The notes beneath the pieces were generated by a model. It saw only the letters and a program-made list of their open reading frames with translations, was not told the DNA's origin and ran no database searches. From Schaalia sp. 19OD2882 (GTDB lineage: Bacteria > Actinomycetota > Actinomycetes > Actinomycetales > Actinomycetaceae): a stretch of DNA of 64,000 nt. How positions within the stretch are numbered: the stretch's first letter is position 1; each line of letters opens with the position of its first letter. Made by a program: the position numbers and the translations under genes. The stretch lies in the NCBI RefSeq assembly GCF_018986735.1, contig NZ_CP065521.1, positions 2,170,001-2,234,000 on the forward strand, read 5' to 3'. Shown here piece by piece: positions 17,060 to 27,088 of the stretch.

Positions 17060-19684
17060 TCAGTGGGCGAGGACCAGTCCCGCACCATCGGGATCCACGT
17101 CGACACGCAGAGTCGTCCCATCCTCGACCTGGCCCGACAGGAGCAATGTGGCCAAGCGGTCCCCCAACTCCCTCTGGACGGTGCGGCGCAGCGGACGCGC
17201 CCCGTACGCAGGGTCGAATCCGGTGCGCACCAGCCACGCCTTGGCCGCGTCGGAGACCTCCAGGCGGATGCGCCGCTCCTCCAAGCGGACGCCCAGGTCG
17301 GCGACCGTGAGGTCCACGATCCGGGTGAGTTCAGCCGAGCCCAGCGGATGGAAGAACACGGTCTCGTCCAGGCGGTTGAGGAACTCCGGCTTGAATGCCG
17401 CGCGCACCTGTGCCATGACGGACTCGCGTTTGACGGACTCCTCCAACAGGGGGTCCGCCAGGAACTGCGAACCGAGGTTCGAGGTGAGCACCAGGATGAC
17501 ATTGCGGAAGTCCACCGTGCGCCCCTGACCGTCGGTCAGGCGTCCGTCGTCCAGGACCTGCAGCAGCACGTCGAAAACCTCCGGGTCCGCCTTCTCGACC
17601 TCGTCCAGCAGGACGACGCTGTAGGGACGGCGCCGCACCGCCTCTGTGAGCTGCCCACCCTGCTCGTAGCCGACGTATCCCGGGGGCGCACCGACCAGGC
17701 GGGCCACCGAATGCTTCTCGGAGTACTCGCTCATGTCGATGCGGACCATGGCGCGTTCGTCGTCGAAGAGGAACTCCGCCAAGGACTTGGCCAACTCGGT
17801 CTTTCCGACGCCGGTGGGCCCCAGGAACAGGAAGGAACCTGTGGGTCGGTCCGGGTCGGCGATCCCTGCCCGCGAGCGCCGCACGGCATTGGCCACCGCC
17901 GTGACGGCCTCACTCTGGCCGATGAGGCGCCGCCCGATGACCTCTTCCATGTGCAAGAGCTTCTCGGTCTCGGTGGCCAGCAGCTTGCCCACGGGGATGC
18001 CGGTCCAGGCCTCGACCACTTCGGCGATCTCGGTGGGGCCAACCTTCTCGGCGATCATCGGCGGCTGGGCCGCCGCCCCGTCCGTGGAAGCGTCACCGCA
18101 GGAGCCACCGGCCTCTGCGGCCTCAGCCTGGGCGATCTCCCGCTCGACTGCGGGGATCTCGCCGTTCTGCAGGCGGCCGGCCTCCTCCCAGCGGTTCTCG
18201 CGGATGGCAAGTTCCAGGGCGGTGCGCAACTCGTCGAGTTGCACACGCAGGTCACCGATGCGGTTGTGTCCGGCCTTCTCGGCCTCCCACCGGCTGGTCA
18301 GGGCGTTGAGTTCCTCCTGGGCGTCGGCCAGGTCGGCGCGCAGTCTCTCCAGCCGGTCGGCAGCGGCCTCGTCCCTCCCATCCGGGTCGGATTCGGCCAG
18401 GTAGGACTCCTCCATGCGCAGCCGGTCGACCTGTCGGCGCAGGACGTCGATCTCGACCGGGCTGGAGTCGAGCTCCATGCGCAGGCGGGACGCGGCCTCG
18501 TCGATGAGGTCGATGGCTTTGTCAGGCAGTTGGCGGCCGGTGATGTACCGGTCGGACAGGGTCGCTGCCGCAACCAGGGCGCCGTCGGAGATCGTCACCT
18601 TGTGGTGGGCCTCGTACTTGGGGGCGATACCTCGCAGGATCGCCACCGTGTCCTCCACGGAGGGCTCTCCGACGAAGACCTGCTGGAAGCGGCGCTCCAG
18701 GGCGGGGTCCTTTTCGATGTTCTCTCGGTACTCGTCCAAGGTGGTGGCGCCGACCATGCGCAATTCACCGCGGGCCAGCATGGGCTTGAGCATGTTGCCG
18801 GCGTCCATGGCGCCTTCGGAGCCACCGCCCGCACCGACGACCGTGTGGAGTTCGTCGATGAAGGTGATGACCTGACCGTCGGAACGTTCGATCTCGGCCA
18901 GGACGGCCTTGAGGCGTTCCTCGAACTCTCCGCGGTACTTGGCGCCCGCAACCATTCCGGTCAGGTCCAGGGCAATGAGCTTCTTGTCCTTGAGGGAGTC
19001 GGGGACGTCCCCGGCGACGATGCGCTGGGCCAGTCCTTCGACCACGGCGGTCTTGCCGACGCCGGGTTCGCCGATGAGCACCGGGTTGTTCTTCGTGCGC
19101 CGGCTGAGGACCTGGACGACACGGCGGATCTCTGTGTCGCGTCCGATGACGGGGTCCAGTTTGCCTTCACGGGCCACTTCGGTGAGGTCCCGGCCGTACT
19201 TGGCAAGGGCTTCGAAGGTGCCCTCCGGGTCGGGGCTGGTCACGGGATCGGGGCGCAGTCGCTCCAGGGCCTGCGACAGGGCTTCCGGGCTGGCTCCGGC
19301 ATCGGCCAGGATGCGCCCGGCCTCGGTGCGGGTGGCGCCGGCCAGGGCGATGAGCAGGTGTTCGGTGGAGACGTACTGGTCGCCGTGGGCCTGGGCCCGT
19401 TCCTGGGCGGCGTGGACGACTTCGGCCAGGGCAGGGTCGGTGCGCGGTTGGGTGGCGGCCCCGTCGATGGTGGGCAGGGCGACGAGGGCGCTGCGGGTGC
19501 GCTGACCGACCCGGGTGCGGTCGGCGCCCACGGCTTCGAGGAGGGACAGGGCGATGCCTCCCTGCTGTTCGAGCAGGGCGGAGAGCAGGTGGAGCGGCTC
19601 CACCTGGGGGTTCTTCGCGGCGCGCGCCTGGGCGATGGCGCCGGCAATGGCCTCTTGGGCCTTGGTGGTGAGTTTGTCGGTCAT
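17060..19684 (-). CDS. clpB: ATP-dependent disaggregase ClpB
   Basis: Hsp100 hexamer that works with DnaK to pull proteins out of aggregates. 874 residues, normal length. Order: Clp N-domain ([12 protein letters not shown] repeat), AAA+ module 1 with Walker A GEPGVGKT and Walker [16 protein letters not shown], the coiled-coil M domain ([20 protein letters not shown] and following), AAA+ module 2 with Walker A GPTGVGKT, and the C-terminal domain. No IGF/L ClpP loop is evident, which fits ClpB rather than ClpC. The ATG at 19684 has GGAGG 5 nt upstream. A HAIR operator about 140 nt upstream puts it under HspR, whose gene is also in this window. Confidence 0.95.
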   Translation of the reverse strand: MTDKLTTKAQEAIAGAIAQARAAKNPQVEPLHLLSALLEQQGGIALSLLEAVGADRTRVGQRTRSALVALPTIDGAATQPRTDPALAEVVHAAQERAQAHGDQYVSTEHLLIALAGATRTEAGRILADAGASPEALSQALERLRPDPVTSPDPEGTFEALAKYGRDLTEVAREGKLDPVIGRDTEIRRVVQVLSRRTKNNPVLIGEPGVGKTAVVEGLAQRIVAGDVPDSLKDKKLIALDLTGMVAGAKYRGEFEERLKAVLAEIERSDGQVITFIDELHTVVGAGGGSEGAMDAGNMLKPMLARGELRMVGATTLDEYRENIEKDPALERRFQQVFVGEPSVEDTVAILRGIAPKYEAHHKVTISDGALVAAATLSDRYITGRQLPDKAIDLIDEAASRLRMELDSSPVEIDVLRRQVDRLRMEESYLAESDPDGRDEAAADRLERLRADLADAQEELNALTSRWEAEKAGHNRIGDLRVQLDELRTALELAIRENRWEEAGRLQNGEIPAVEREIAQAEAAEAGGSCGDASTDGAAAQPPMIAEKVGPTEIAEVVEAWTGIPVGKLLATETEKLLHMEEVIGRRLIGQSEAVTAVANAVRRSRAGIADPDRPTGSFLFLGPTGVGKTELAKSLAEFLFDDERAMVRIDMSEYSEKHSVARLVGAPPGYVGYEQGGQLTEAVRRRPYSVVLLDEVEKADPEVFDVLLQVLDDGRLTDGQGRTVDFRNVILVLTSNLGSQFLADPLLEESVKRESVMAQVRAAFKPEFLNRLDETVFFHPLGSAELTRIVDLTVADLGVRLEERRIRLEVSDAAKAWLVRTGFDPAYGARPLRRTVQRELGDRLATLLLSGQVEDGTTLRVDVDPDGAGLVLAH

Positions 19685-19826
19685 GTGTCCTCCATGTGCT
19701 GGCTCCGGGCCCGTGCGGCCCTCTTGGGCCGGGTTCGGGAGGAGCCGGGTGGGTAGATGTCTCGCATGGTGGCGCCCGTCCAACCGGGGCGGGGCCACAT
19801 ACTGTCACCAGTACCAACGTCAATGA

Positions 19827-19847
19827 CTTGAGTCTATTCCACTCAAC
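19827..19847. promoter_or_regulatory. HAIR element (HspR operator) of clpB
   Basis: CTTGAGT-CTATTCC-ACTCAAC matches the HAIR consensus CTTGAGT-N7-ACTCAAG with one difference. It lies between clpB and the divergent lipoprotein gene, in an AT-richer patch that probably holds both promoters. Confidence 0.85.
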
Positions 19848-19951
19848 TTTCGGATGCCTTGCGGAGCCCGGGCCCATGACACGGTGAATCTTCACGACTA
19901 TCCTCAAACAATCAATGAAAACCGGCTTGCCGCCATTACCTTCAGGACACG

Positions 19952-20590
19952 ATGAAACTCACCCAGCGGATCAGTGCAGCCGCCACCGCCCTCGTCCTCG
20001 CCACCGGTCTTGCCGCCTGCGCAGGACAGTCCCAGGAATCCTTCTCCACCGAAGTTCCGCCCACCCCCGCCGGCCACACGATGATCACCGCCAAGGGCAG
20101 CAGGATCTCCTACGCCGTACCCTCGGACTGGACCACCTTGGAGCGTGCCGACACCCGAGGATTCGAGGAGGGCGTGCAAAAGTACGCCAAGGAGATGCAC
20201 CTGGACCCGTCCACGGTGCGCTCCTCGCTGCGTGACGCAGACACATTCTCCTGCGCGCCCTTGACCGACGCGGCCGTCCTGCGCGCCTCGGTCCTGGCGC
20301 TCGCCTCCACCACGGACGGCACGAGGATGCCGACCGAACAGGAGGCCAAGCAGGACCTCGACGAAGGCTCGACATTCCTCTCCTACACGAGTGTGAAGAC
20401 CTCCAATGGCGAAGGCGCCGTCGTGGCCACTCAGGTCCACCCGGGCGAGGGCGCCACCGGGCCGGCCATTTCCCACCAGCGTCTGCTGTTCCTACCGGTG
20501 GACGGCAAGACCGCATCAGTCGTCGTCAAGGCGGCCACGGCCGAGGAAGCCGATGCCCTGGCCGACGCGATCGTCGCCAGCGCGAATTGA
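19952..20590 (+). CDS. secreted lipoprotein of unknown function
   Basis: 212 residues. Signal peptide with lipobox LAAC (Cys at about residue 23), so it is lipid-anchored on the outside of the membrane. The mature part has no motif I recognise; it looks like a compact alpha/beta domain of the LpqN/PsbP-like kind (SRISYAVPSDWTTLE, then LLFLPVDGKTASVVVKA), but this is only an impression. It is divergent from clpB and shares the region with the HAIR element, so HspR could affect it too. Confidence 0.8.
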   Translation: MKLTQRISAAATALVLATGLAACAGQSQESFSTEVPPTPAGHTMITAKGSRISYAVPSDWTTLERADTRGFEEGVQKYAKEMHLDPSTVRSSLRDADTFSCAPLTDAAVLRASVLALASTTDGTRMPTEQEAKQDLDEGSTFLSYTSVKTSNGEGAVVATQVHPGEGATGPAISHQRLLFLPVDGKTASVVVKAATAEEADALADAIVASAN

Positions 20591-20636
20591 CTGTTCCCCG
20601 GACTTCGCGGACCCGGATGGAGCACGCCGCCCGCAC

Positions 20637-21991
20637 TCACTGGGTGCCCACTGGATGGTCGGGACCGGCTTCCGGATGGTCGGGACCGGCCTCGGTCACG
20701 GGCCTGACCGGAGCCTCCGGAACCTCGGGCCACGCGACCGCTCGGGCACTGCGCGCCACCGCCTTTCGCAGAAGGATCTCGAAGGGGCCGCGCGTACGAC
20801 CCGTGGATTCGAGCCACACGCAGACCAGGGCAATGACCGCCCACACGACCACGGCAATGGCCATGGCGGGGAAGTCACCGACGGCGCGCACCCCAGCCAG
20901 ACCCATCACGCCCAGGATCAGCGCAAACAGGACGCTTTGCAGCAGGTAGGCCGTCATGGACTTCATTCCCACGGCCGAGAGGAAGCGGCGCCAACCACTC
21001 AGCTGCGGCACGGCGGGCCCGGCCAGAACCAGGAACAACGCCAGCCACCCCAGTGCGCCGGGAAGCCCCGACAGTTCGTGCAGCGGAATTTCCACAGGGT
21101 GCCCGACTCCCCCATACCTGCGGCGACCAGACCTTCCGGGAGTCCTCCCAGGGCTGTCAGCGTCAGTCCGACACCCGCCGTTGCCCAGAGCAAGGACCTG
21201 TGACGCTGCGGGTCGGAGACGATGTCGGTGGTCGCCAACCAGGCGCCGATGAAAGCGGCGGGAACGATGAGCGTGCCAAGGATCGACAAAGGCTGGATGG
21301 AGAGCCACAGGCCGACATTCGACAAGGGCCAGGACCACGTGAGGCGCTCGGTGCCGCCCACTGCCCCACTGAAGTCCACTCCGAGCTGCCCCCCGTAGTG
21401 GGCGAATGAGACCATCAGGTAGGTGAGCACGACGGTTGCGACGATCCCGATGGCGGTCATCCACCGGAAGTGGCGTCCTGCCAGCAGTACCCCGAAGACC
21501 AGGGCGACCAGGGCGTAGGTGCCGATGATGTCACCGGGGAACAAGAGCGCATGACATGCCCCGAAGAGCAGCATCCACCAGCCGCGGCGGGTGACCAGGC
21601 GCCTGGCGTCCAGCCGCGCTTCCTTGCGGATCGCCTCCTCCCAGGCGGCGCGCTGCTCGAGGGGCAGGCCGGGGGCTCGCGCGTCGAGCTGCGCGATGCG
21701 CGAGCGTTCGTGTGCGGCCGAACGTCGCAGGACCATCGTCATCAGGCCGTAGCCGAAGAGCAGTGCGAACAGCGGGTACGCCCTGTGGTCGACCAAGGCG
21801 CTGCGCACCACCACCCACCACTGGTCCAACACGGTGCGCTCAGCAGCCTCAGGAAAGTAGGCGATCCAGGCGGGGACGTTGGCCACCGCAATGAGGATCA
21901 GCATCGCCCCGCGAGCGACATCCGGGGCGGGGTGGCGCACCCCGGAGGCGCCGGTGAAGGACTGGGACGAGGACAGGGGCCCAGAGGTCAT
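20637..21991 (-). pseudogene. DUF418-like membrane protein, frameshifted
   Basis: Two overlapping minus-strand frames together make one normal polytopic protein of about 451 residues. The first runs from the ATG at 21991 to about 21105 (ending GLVAAGMGESG), the second continues with HPVEIPLHELSGLPG to the stop at 20637. The join needs one extra base near 21100-21115, in or beside the short G runs of GGGGGAGTCGGGC. The N-terminal part (GAMLILIAVANVP, ALLFGYGLMTM) and the C-terminal part (KSMTAYLLQSVLF) match the DUF418 family plan. Either a true mutation or a base-call error; otherwise the gene looks intact. A CACCAT hexamer lies 6 nt before the start. Confidence 0.75.
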
Positions 21992-22043
21992 GGGAACATG
22001 GTGCCAGCTCCCGGATGTGGGCGCCGCGTGTTTCCATGGAGGC

Positions 22044-24323
22044 ATGACGCAGCACTTCCACACTCCGTCCTCGTACCCGGCGGCCGGCCCCGGTGTGGCG
22101 CCTCCCTCGTCGGAGGGCGGGTGCAAGACCGACGACAAGCACGACCCGGCCCAAGCGTGGTCGAAGAACCACCCGGCCCCCGCCTGGCTTGACGAGGTCG
22201 ACGGGCGACGCGCAGCGGACTGGGTGCGTGAACGCAATGCGGAGACCACTGCGGAACTGGAATCTGCGCGCCGTCGTGACCTGGAGCGGCGCATTCTGGA
22301 GGTGCTCCAGTGCCCCGACCGCATCCCCCATGTGGTCGTACGCGGGCAGTGGGCCTACAACTTCTGGACCGATGCGGAGCATCCGCGGGGCCTGTGGCGG
22401 CGCCAACCCGTGGAGGACCACTTGGCGCACAGCGACCAGTGGGAGGTCCTGGTCGACGTGGACGCCCTGTCACGCAGCCAAGGGCGGTCACTGGTGTGGC
22501 ACGGCGCGCAGGTTCTGCGGCCCGACCTGGACCGGGCTCTTGTGGACCTGTCGGAGGCCGGGCAGGATGCGGATGAGACCCGCGAATTCGACCTGGTGAC
22601 GAAGCAGTTCCTTCCTGCAGCCGACCCCTCCGCCTTCTCCCGGCCGGCGGCGCGCGGCGGGCTCGGGTGGATCGACCGCGACCACGTGTGGGTGAGCACG
22701 GACCTGGGGCCGGGCACGACCTCGTCCTCGGGACACCCCTTGCAGGCGCGGATCGCAGTGCGCGGGCAGGCCCTGGAGGATGCACGCGTGGTCGTCGAAG
22801 GGGCGCCGGATGACCTCGGGGTCTTCGTCGGACACGACCCCACCCCGGGTTTCGAGCGTTCCGTGGTGCGGGTCGCCCACGACTTCCTGCACTCCACCAC
22901 CTACCTGCTGTCCGACCCGTTGGATCCCGAGGCCCGCCCGGTGGCCCTGGAGGTGCCCACGGATGCCTCGGTCAGCCCATGGCGCAGGTGGCTGCTGGTC
23001 CACCCGCGTGAGGACTGGGAGGTTTCGCCCGGACACGTCCACCGCGCAGGAACACTGGTCGCCTTCGACCTGGAAGACTTCCTGGAGGGAGGCCGCATCG
23101 GGCAGGAGCTCTTCACCCCCGACGCGCACACGAGCCTGGCCGGGTGGAGCGCCACGCGCGCTCACCTCGTCCTCACCCTCACGCGCGACGTGGTCACCCA
23201 CCTGGTCACCTGCACTCCTCCGGAGAGTGCGTCCGAAGGGGCCACGGGTGCCGGAAGGACCGCGAGCACCGGCGAGGACGGCGCGAATGCAGCCACTGCC
23301 GACCTGGCCGGGCGGTGGACCTGCAAGGACCTCACCCTGCCGGACCTGCCGGACCTGGACATTCCTCCCTTGGTGACCATCTCGGCCAGACCGGTGGACC
23401 CTTGGGCCGGGAACCGGCTGTGGCTCACGGTGTCGGGATGGACCACACCCACCACATTGTTGCTTCTCGACCTGGACGCGCAGTCGGCGCAGGTCAGCGG
23501 TGCCCGGATCATCCACCGGGCGCCGACCCTCTTCGACGCCACCGGAGTCGAGGTTTCGCAGCACTTCGCCACCTCGACCGACGGCACCCGGGTCCCCTAC
23601 TTCCGGGTCGGGCGCCCCGGAGCGGTCAATGCGCCGACGGTGCTGCACGCCTACGGCGGCTTCGGACACACCTTGGTCCCCGGCTATGCGGCAACCGTCG
23701 GGCGGGCCCTGCTCGAACACGGGGGAACGTGGGTGGTGGCCAATGTGCGCGGCGGCGGAGAGTACGGGCCCGCCTGGCACGAGGCCGCCCGCGGCCCAAC
23801 CCGGAAGGAACGCTCCTACGAGGACGTGGAGGCCGTCGCCCGCGACCTCGTGGCCACAGGGGTCACCACCCCCTCGCGCCTGGGGGTCGAGGGCGGGTCG
23901 AATGGTGGTCTCATGGCCGCCAACATGTACGTGCGCTGCCCGGACCTCTTCGGCGCCGTCGTCAGCCAGGCACCACTGATCGACATGGGGCGCTACCACA
24001 CGCTGTCGGCGGGATCGTCGTGGATGGCCGAATACGGCGACCCGGACGATCCGGACCAGTGGGAGCACATGCGCCGCTGGTCTCCGATGCACCTGTGGGA
24101 CCCCGGGCGCTCGTACCCGCCGATCCTCCTGACCGCCTCAACCCGGGACGACCGGGTGCACCCCGCCCACGCGCGCTGTTTCGTCCACGTCCTGCGTGAA
24201 GGATTGACCGACGCCCTCTACGTGGAAAACGTCGAGGGCGGGCACTCGGGCGCAGCCGACGCCCCGCAACAGGCGTGGATGTCGTCGCTGGTGTGGGAGT
24301 TCTTCTGGTGCACTCTCACCTGA
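22044..24323 (+). CDS. S9 family (prolyl oligopeptidase-type) serine peptidase
   Basis: 759 residues. An N-terminal beta-propeller of about 480 residues precedes an alpha/beta-hydrolase domain. The nucleophile elbow is GGSNGGL, the oxyanion-side motif YGGFGHT, the Asp lies in TASTRDDRVHP, and the His in VEGGHSG, all in the right order. No signal peptide, so it is a cytoplasmic oligopeptidase. The ATG at 22044 has GGAGG 4 nt upstream. The gene diverges from the DUF418 gene with only 52 nt between them, and its 3' end overlaps the next convergent gene by 8 nt. Confidence 0.9.
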   Translation: MTQHFHTPSSYPAAGPGVAPPSSEGGCKTDDKHDPAQAWSKNHPAPAWLDEVDGRRAADWVRERNAETTAELESARRRDLERRILEVLQCPDRIPHVVVRGQWAYNFWTDAEHPRGLWRRQPVEDHLAHSDQWEVLVDVDALSRSQGRSLVWHGAQVLRPDLDRALVDLSEAGQDADETREFDLVTKQFLPAADPSAFSRPAARGGLGWIDRDHVWVSTDLGPGTTSSSGHPLQARIAVRGQALEDARVVVEGAPDDLGVFVGHDPTPGFERSVVRVAHDFLHSTTYLLSDPLDPEARPVALEVPTDASVSPWRRWLLVHPREDWEVSPGHVHRAGTLVAFDLEDFLEGGRIGQELFTPDAHTSLAGWSATRAHLVLTLTRDVVTHLVTCTPPESASEGATGAGRTASTGEDGANAATADLAGRWTCKDLTLPDLPDLDIPPLVTISARPVDPWAGNRLWLTVSGWTTPTTLLLLDLDAQSAQVSGARIIHRAPTLFDATGVEVSQHFATSTDGTRVPYFRVGRPGAVNAPTVLHAYGGFGHTLVPGYAATVGRALLEHGGTWVVANVRGGGEYGPAWHEAARGPTRKERSYEDVEAVARDLVATGVTTPSRLGVEGGSNGGLMAANMYVRCPDLFGAVVSQAPLIDMGRYHTLSAGSSWMAEYGDPDDPDQWEHMRRWSPMHLWDPGRSYPPILLTASTRDDRVHPAHARCFVHVLREGLTDALYVENVEGGHSGAADAPQQAWMSSLVWEFFWCTLT

Positions 24324-25062
24324 ATGCTGCACGCCGGCGGGCGCGGTTGACCCGACCGATGCGCACCACGCCCCACACCGCCAGGGCGAGACCGAGCACC
24401 CCGATGACGGTCGCGCCCACCAGGGCGCCACCGACCCACCTCTGCGCGTCGGTGTCGTCAGGCACCCCCGTGCCGATCATCGTCACCTCCGCCGGCCCCT
24501 CGCAGGTCACGGTGTACTTTCCGGCCTCCAGCCCTCGGGCGACGAAAGCGTGGGTCGGACCCGGAACCGGTTCCATGTCGCGGCTGACGCCCTCGGAGCC
24601 GGTCAGGCGGCACGCCGAGACCGCACTGTCCATGGGGCTCAACAGGTACGCTTCGCCCTCGGCCACCGTCACCGTGTCACCGCTGCGCACTTCGACGGCA
24701 TGCTCGGCGGCCTCGATCAGACCGGGCGTGGCCAAGGCAAAGGAGAAGAGGACGATCGGGGCCACCACGAAGGCCACCAGCATGCCGATGACGAAAGCGG
24801 CAACTCCCGGGCCGCGGCTCGGAGTGGCAACGCTCGGCTGAACCGTGCTCGGCGGATGTGGCCCGGCAGCGCCCTGCGCCCTTGGCACCCTGCGGACACC
24901 GGGTGCGTCCTGTGCAGGAGATGCGCCCCATCCTTCGGGCGCCCCGTGAGTCTGCGGTGCGTTCGGTGAAACGGCGGACTGACCCGCCACCGGCCAGGAC
25001 GGGCGGCGTGTGGCCGAAGGGTCCAGCTCCCCGTACTGGGGCCACGGGGTCTTCTCGCTCAT
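24316..25062 (-). CDS. small membrane protein of unknown function
   Basis: 248 residues. A Pro/Ala-rich cytoplasmic N-terminus of about 85 residues, one transmembrane helix (VAAFVIGMLVAFVVAPIVLFSFAL), an extracellular beta-rich domain of about 95 residues with two Cys, a second helix (WVGGALVGATVIGVLGLALAVWGVV) and a basic tail. No known family recognised. Its start codon overlaps the stop of the CapA-like gene (ATGA), so the two are co-translated. Confidence 0.75.
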   Translation of the reverse strand: MSEKTPWPQYGELDPSATRRPSWPVAGQSAVSPNAPQTHGAPEGWGASPAQDAPGVRRVPRAQGAAGPHPPSTVQPSVATPSRGPGVAAFVIGMLVAFVVAPIVLFSFALATPGLIEAAEHAVEVRSGDTVTVAEGEAYLLSPMDSAVSACRLTGSEGVSRDMEPVPGPTHAFVARGLEAGKYTVTCEGPAEVTMIGTGVPDDTDAQRWVGGALVGATVIGVLGLALAVWGVVRIGRVNRARRRAAFR

Positions 25063-26270
25063 CGTTCCTCCATGCCGTTCTCACCCAAGGCGTGGACCGC
25101 TTCACTCACGCGAGCGCGGGCCTCCTCCAGGCGGGGCCCCTCGCCTTGGCCCGTGGCCAGCGCCTTGACCACCGGCCACACTCGCAAGTCATCACCCGGG
25201 TTCCACCACACGGTGACCATTGTGGGGACGTACTGCGCCTTCGTCACCTCGAAACGACCATCCGCCTTCTCGGTGAACTCGAAACGCGCCGTCACGCCCT
25301 CGTACGCACGCGGCCGGGAGGTCTCGTGGTTGGCCACCATGTTGCCCAGCCCGTGGACCACCCACTTTCCGTTGATGCGTTCCCACGGCTGGACCACGTG
25401 CACATGGTGTCCGTAGACCAGGTCGACATCCGGTGACGCGGTCAACGCACGTGACAGGCTGATCTGCTGCTCGTCCGGCATCATCTCGTACTCCTGGCCC
25501 GCATGTACCGCGACCAGGACCACGTCTGCCCCGGCCTGGCGCGCCGCCCGGGCGCGAGCCAGCAGGTCGGCCTGGTCCAGCAGCGCCACCGACCACTCGC
25601 GCCCTTCGGGCAGGGGGATGCCGTTCGTCCCGTACGTTCCCGAGACCACCGCGACCTTGACCCCATTCTCCGTGGTGACGATCGTCGGTCGAGCGCGCTC
25701 CTCGGGCGAGCGGAAGGTGCCGGTGTGCGCGACACCGACCCGGTCGAGTTCTCGCAAGGTGGTGGCAAGGCCCTCCCACCCGCGGTCCAGGGAGTGGTTC
25801 GACGAGGTCGTGCACAGGTCCCAGCCGGTGTCCGCCACCGCGTCGGCCACCTGCTGGGGTGCGCCGAAGACGGGGTAGCCGGTGACGTCCTCACCGTCGG
25901 GGGCGAAAGGCACCTCTTCGTGGCAGATTGCCACGTCGGCGTCTCCGATCAGGGGCGCCATGTCCTGGAAGAGGTGGCGGAAGTCGTAGGGGCCCGCGCC
26001 GGTGCGGCGCGCCTCGGCCTCGGCTGCAGCAATGACGTCCGTGTGCCACAGCAGGTCGCCGCTCATGACGACGGAGAATGTGCGCGCTCGGAGTGCCGTG
26101 GGCCCGGAGGGGCCGCCCTGCGGCCGGGGGTGTTCTCCCGGGGAGCGGGGCGAGACCGCCTTGCCGTCCGAAGCCGACATGTCGCCGCCGGCCACTTGGG
26201 AACATGCGGTGGCCAGCGCCAGACAGGTTGCCAGGAGCAGGGCGGTGGTCGTGGTTCTCACGCGTGCCAT
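25059..26270 (-). CDS. CapA family lipoprotein (metallophosphatase fold)
   Basis: 403 residues. Lipobox LATAC near residue 23, then the CapA/PGA_cap metallophosphoesterase-like domain: VVMSGDLLWH, a Glu-rich metal region CHEEVPF, TTSSNHSLDRG with the Asn-His pair, GTYGTNG, and GHHVHVVQPWE near the end. CapA-type proteins take part in poly-gamma-glutamate or other surface polymer formation, but lipoprotein members outside capsule operons have no proven role, so no symbol is given. Start at 26270 has AGGAAG upstream. Coupled to the small membrane protein gene. Confidence 0.85.
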   Translation of the reverse strand: MARVRTTTTALLLATCLALATACSQVAGGDMSASDGKAVSPRSPGEHPRPQGGPSGPTALRARTFSVVMSGDLLWHTDVIAAAEAEARRTGAGPYDFRHLFQDMAPLIGDADVAICHEEVPFAPDGEDVTGYPVFGAPQQVADAVADTGWDLCTTSSNHSLDRGWEGLATTLRELDRVGVAHTGTFRSPEERARPTIVTTENGVKVAVVSGTYGTNGIPLPEGREWSVALLDQADLLARARAARQAGADVVLVAVHAGQEYEMMPDEQQISLSRALTASPDVDLVYGHHVHVVQPWERINGKWVVHGLGNMVANHETSRPRAYEGVTARFEFTEKADGRFEVTKAQYVPTMVTVWWNPGDDLRVWPVVKALATGQGEGPRLEEARARVSEAVHALGENGMEER

Positions 26271-26338
26271 GTGGCTTCCTTTCTGCGGTTGGTGCCCTGC
26301 GTCGGGCCGGTCGCGCCCAGCCGGTCCCATCCGGGCGA

Positions 26339-27088
26339 CTACTCGCGTGGAGGTGTTGCCGCCGACGCCAGGCGTTCGCGTCGCAGGGCCTCAACCCCGG
26401 GGACTTCCAGGGGCTCCAGGTCCGTGTTGGTGGCTCGGCGGAGCAGCAGGTCGGCCAACTCGGGATTTCGCGCGAGGACCGGCCCGTGCATGTAGGTGGC
26501 GATGACATTGCCCTGGACCACGCCGTCGTGGCGTTCCTGTGGGGCGGCCGTGCCTTCGGGCACACCGTTGCCGGTGCCGATGAGCACCCGCCCCAGGGGC
26601 TTGGCGTCGGGGCCCAGGACCGTGCCGCCTCCGTGATTCTCGAAGCCGGTGAGCTTCTGGGTCAGCCCCTCGACCAGGGGTTCGGTGACCAGTTCGCCGA
26701 TGGAGCGCAAGCCCTGCGGGTCCGTGGTCACGTCCAACAGCTCCAGGCCGGCCACGCGCCGCCCTTCGGCGTCGCGGTACCAGCGCCCAAGGACTTGCAG
26801 GGATGCACAGATGGCCAGTAGCGGGGCCCCGCCCTCGACCCCGCGACGAAGGCCCTTGTCACCGCGCAGCTTCGCGGCGGCCAGCGACTGGGCGGTGTCC
26901 TCGCCCCCGCCCAGCGTGTACACGTCCAGGTCGGAGGGGATCGGGTCGTCCAGGTCCACCATGACGATCTCGGCGGCGATCCCGCGGCGGCGGGCGCGTT
27001 CACGCAGCACCACGGCGTTGCCGGTGTCCCCGTAGGTGCCCAGCACGGTGGGCATCAGCACGCCGATGCGCAGCGTCGACTCGTTCAT
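26339..27088 (-). CDS. gatD: lipid II isoglutaminyl synthase, glutaminase subunit GatD
   Basis: 249 residues. Frees ammonia from glutamine for MurT, which amidates the D-Glu of lipid II. Class I amidotransferase fold of the CobB/CobQ type: GGGEDTAQ early, the catalytic Cys94 in AICASLQVLG (same number as in the Staphylococcus aureus enzyme), GFENHGG, and the catalytic His in YMHGPVLARNPELAD. Its start overlaps the murT stop codon (ATGA), the usual arrangement for this two-subunit enzyme. Confidence 0.93.
   Translation of the reverse strand: MNESTLRIGVLMPTVLGTYGDTGNAVVLRERARRRGIAAEIVMVDLDDPIPSDLDVYTLGGGEDTAQSLAAAKLRGDKGLRRGVEGGAPLLAICASLQVLGRWYRDAEGRRVAGLELLDVTTDPQGLRSIGELVTEPLVEGLTQKLTGFENHGGGTVLGPDAKPLGRVLIGTGNGVPEGTAAPQERHDGVVQGNVIATYMHGPVLARNPELADLLLRRATNTDLEPLEVPGVEALRRERLASAATPPRE

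Noticed and set aside
17012..19756. A 914-codon frame antisense to clpB
   Set aside because: Long antisense frames are normal in GC-rich coding DNA; its sequence is low-complexity Gly/Leu/Val/Asp-rich with no motif, while clpB is certain.
25059..26270. The CapA-like gene as evidence for a poly-gamma-glutamate capsule
   Set aside because: No capB or capC next to it; lipoprotein CapA homologues occur widely without a capsule.
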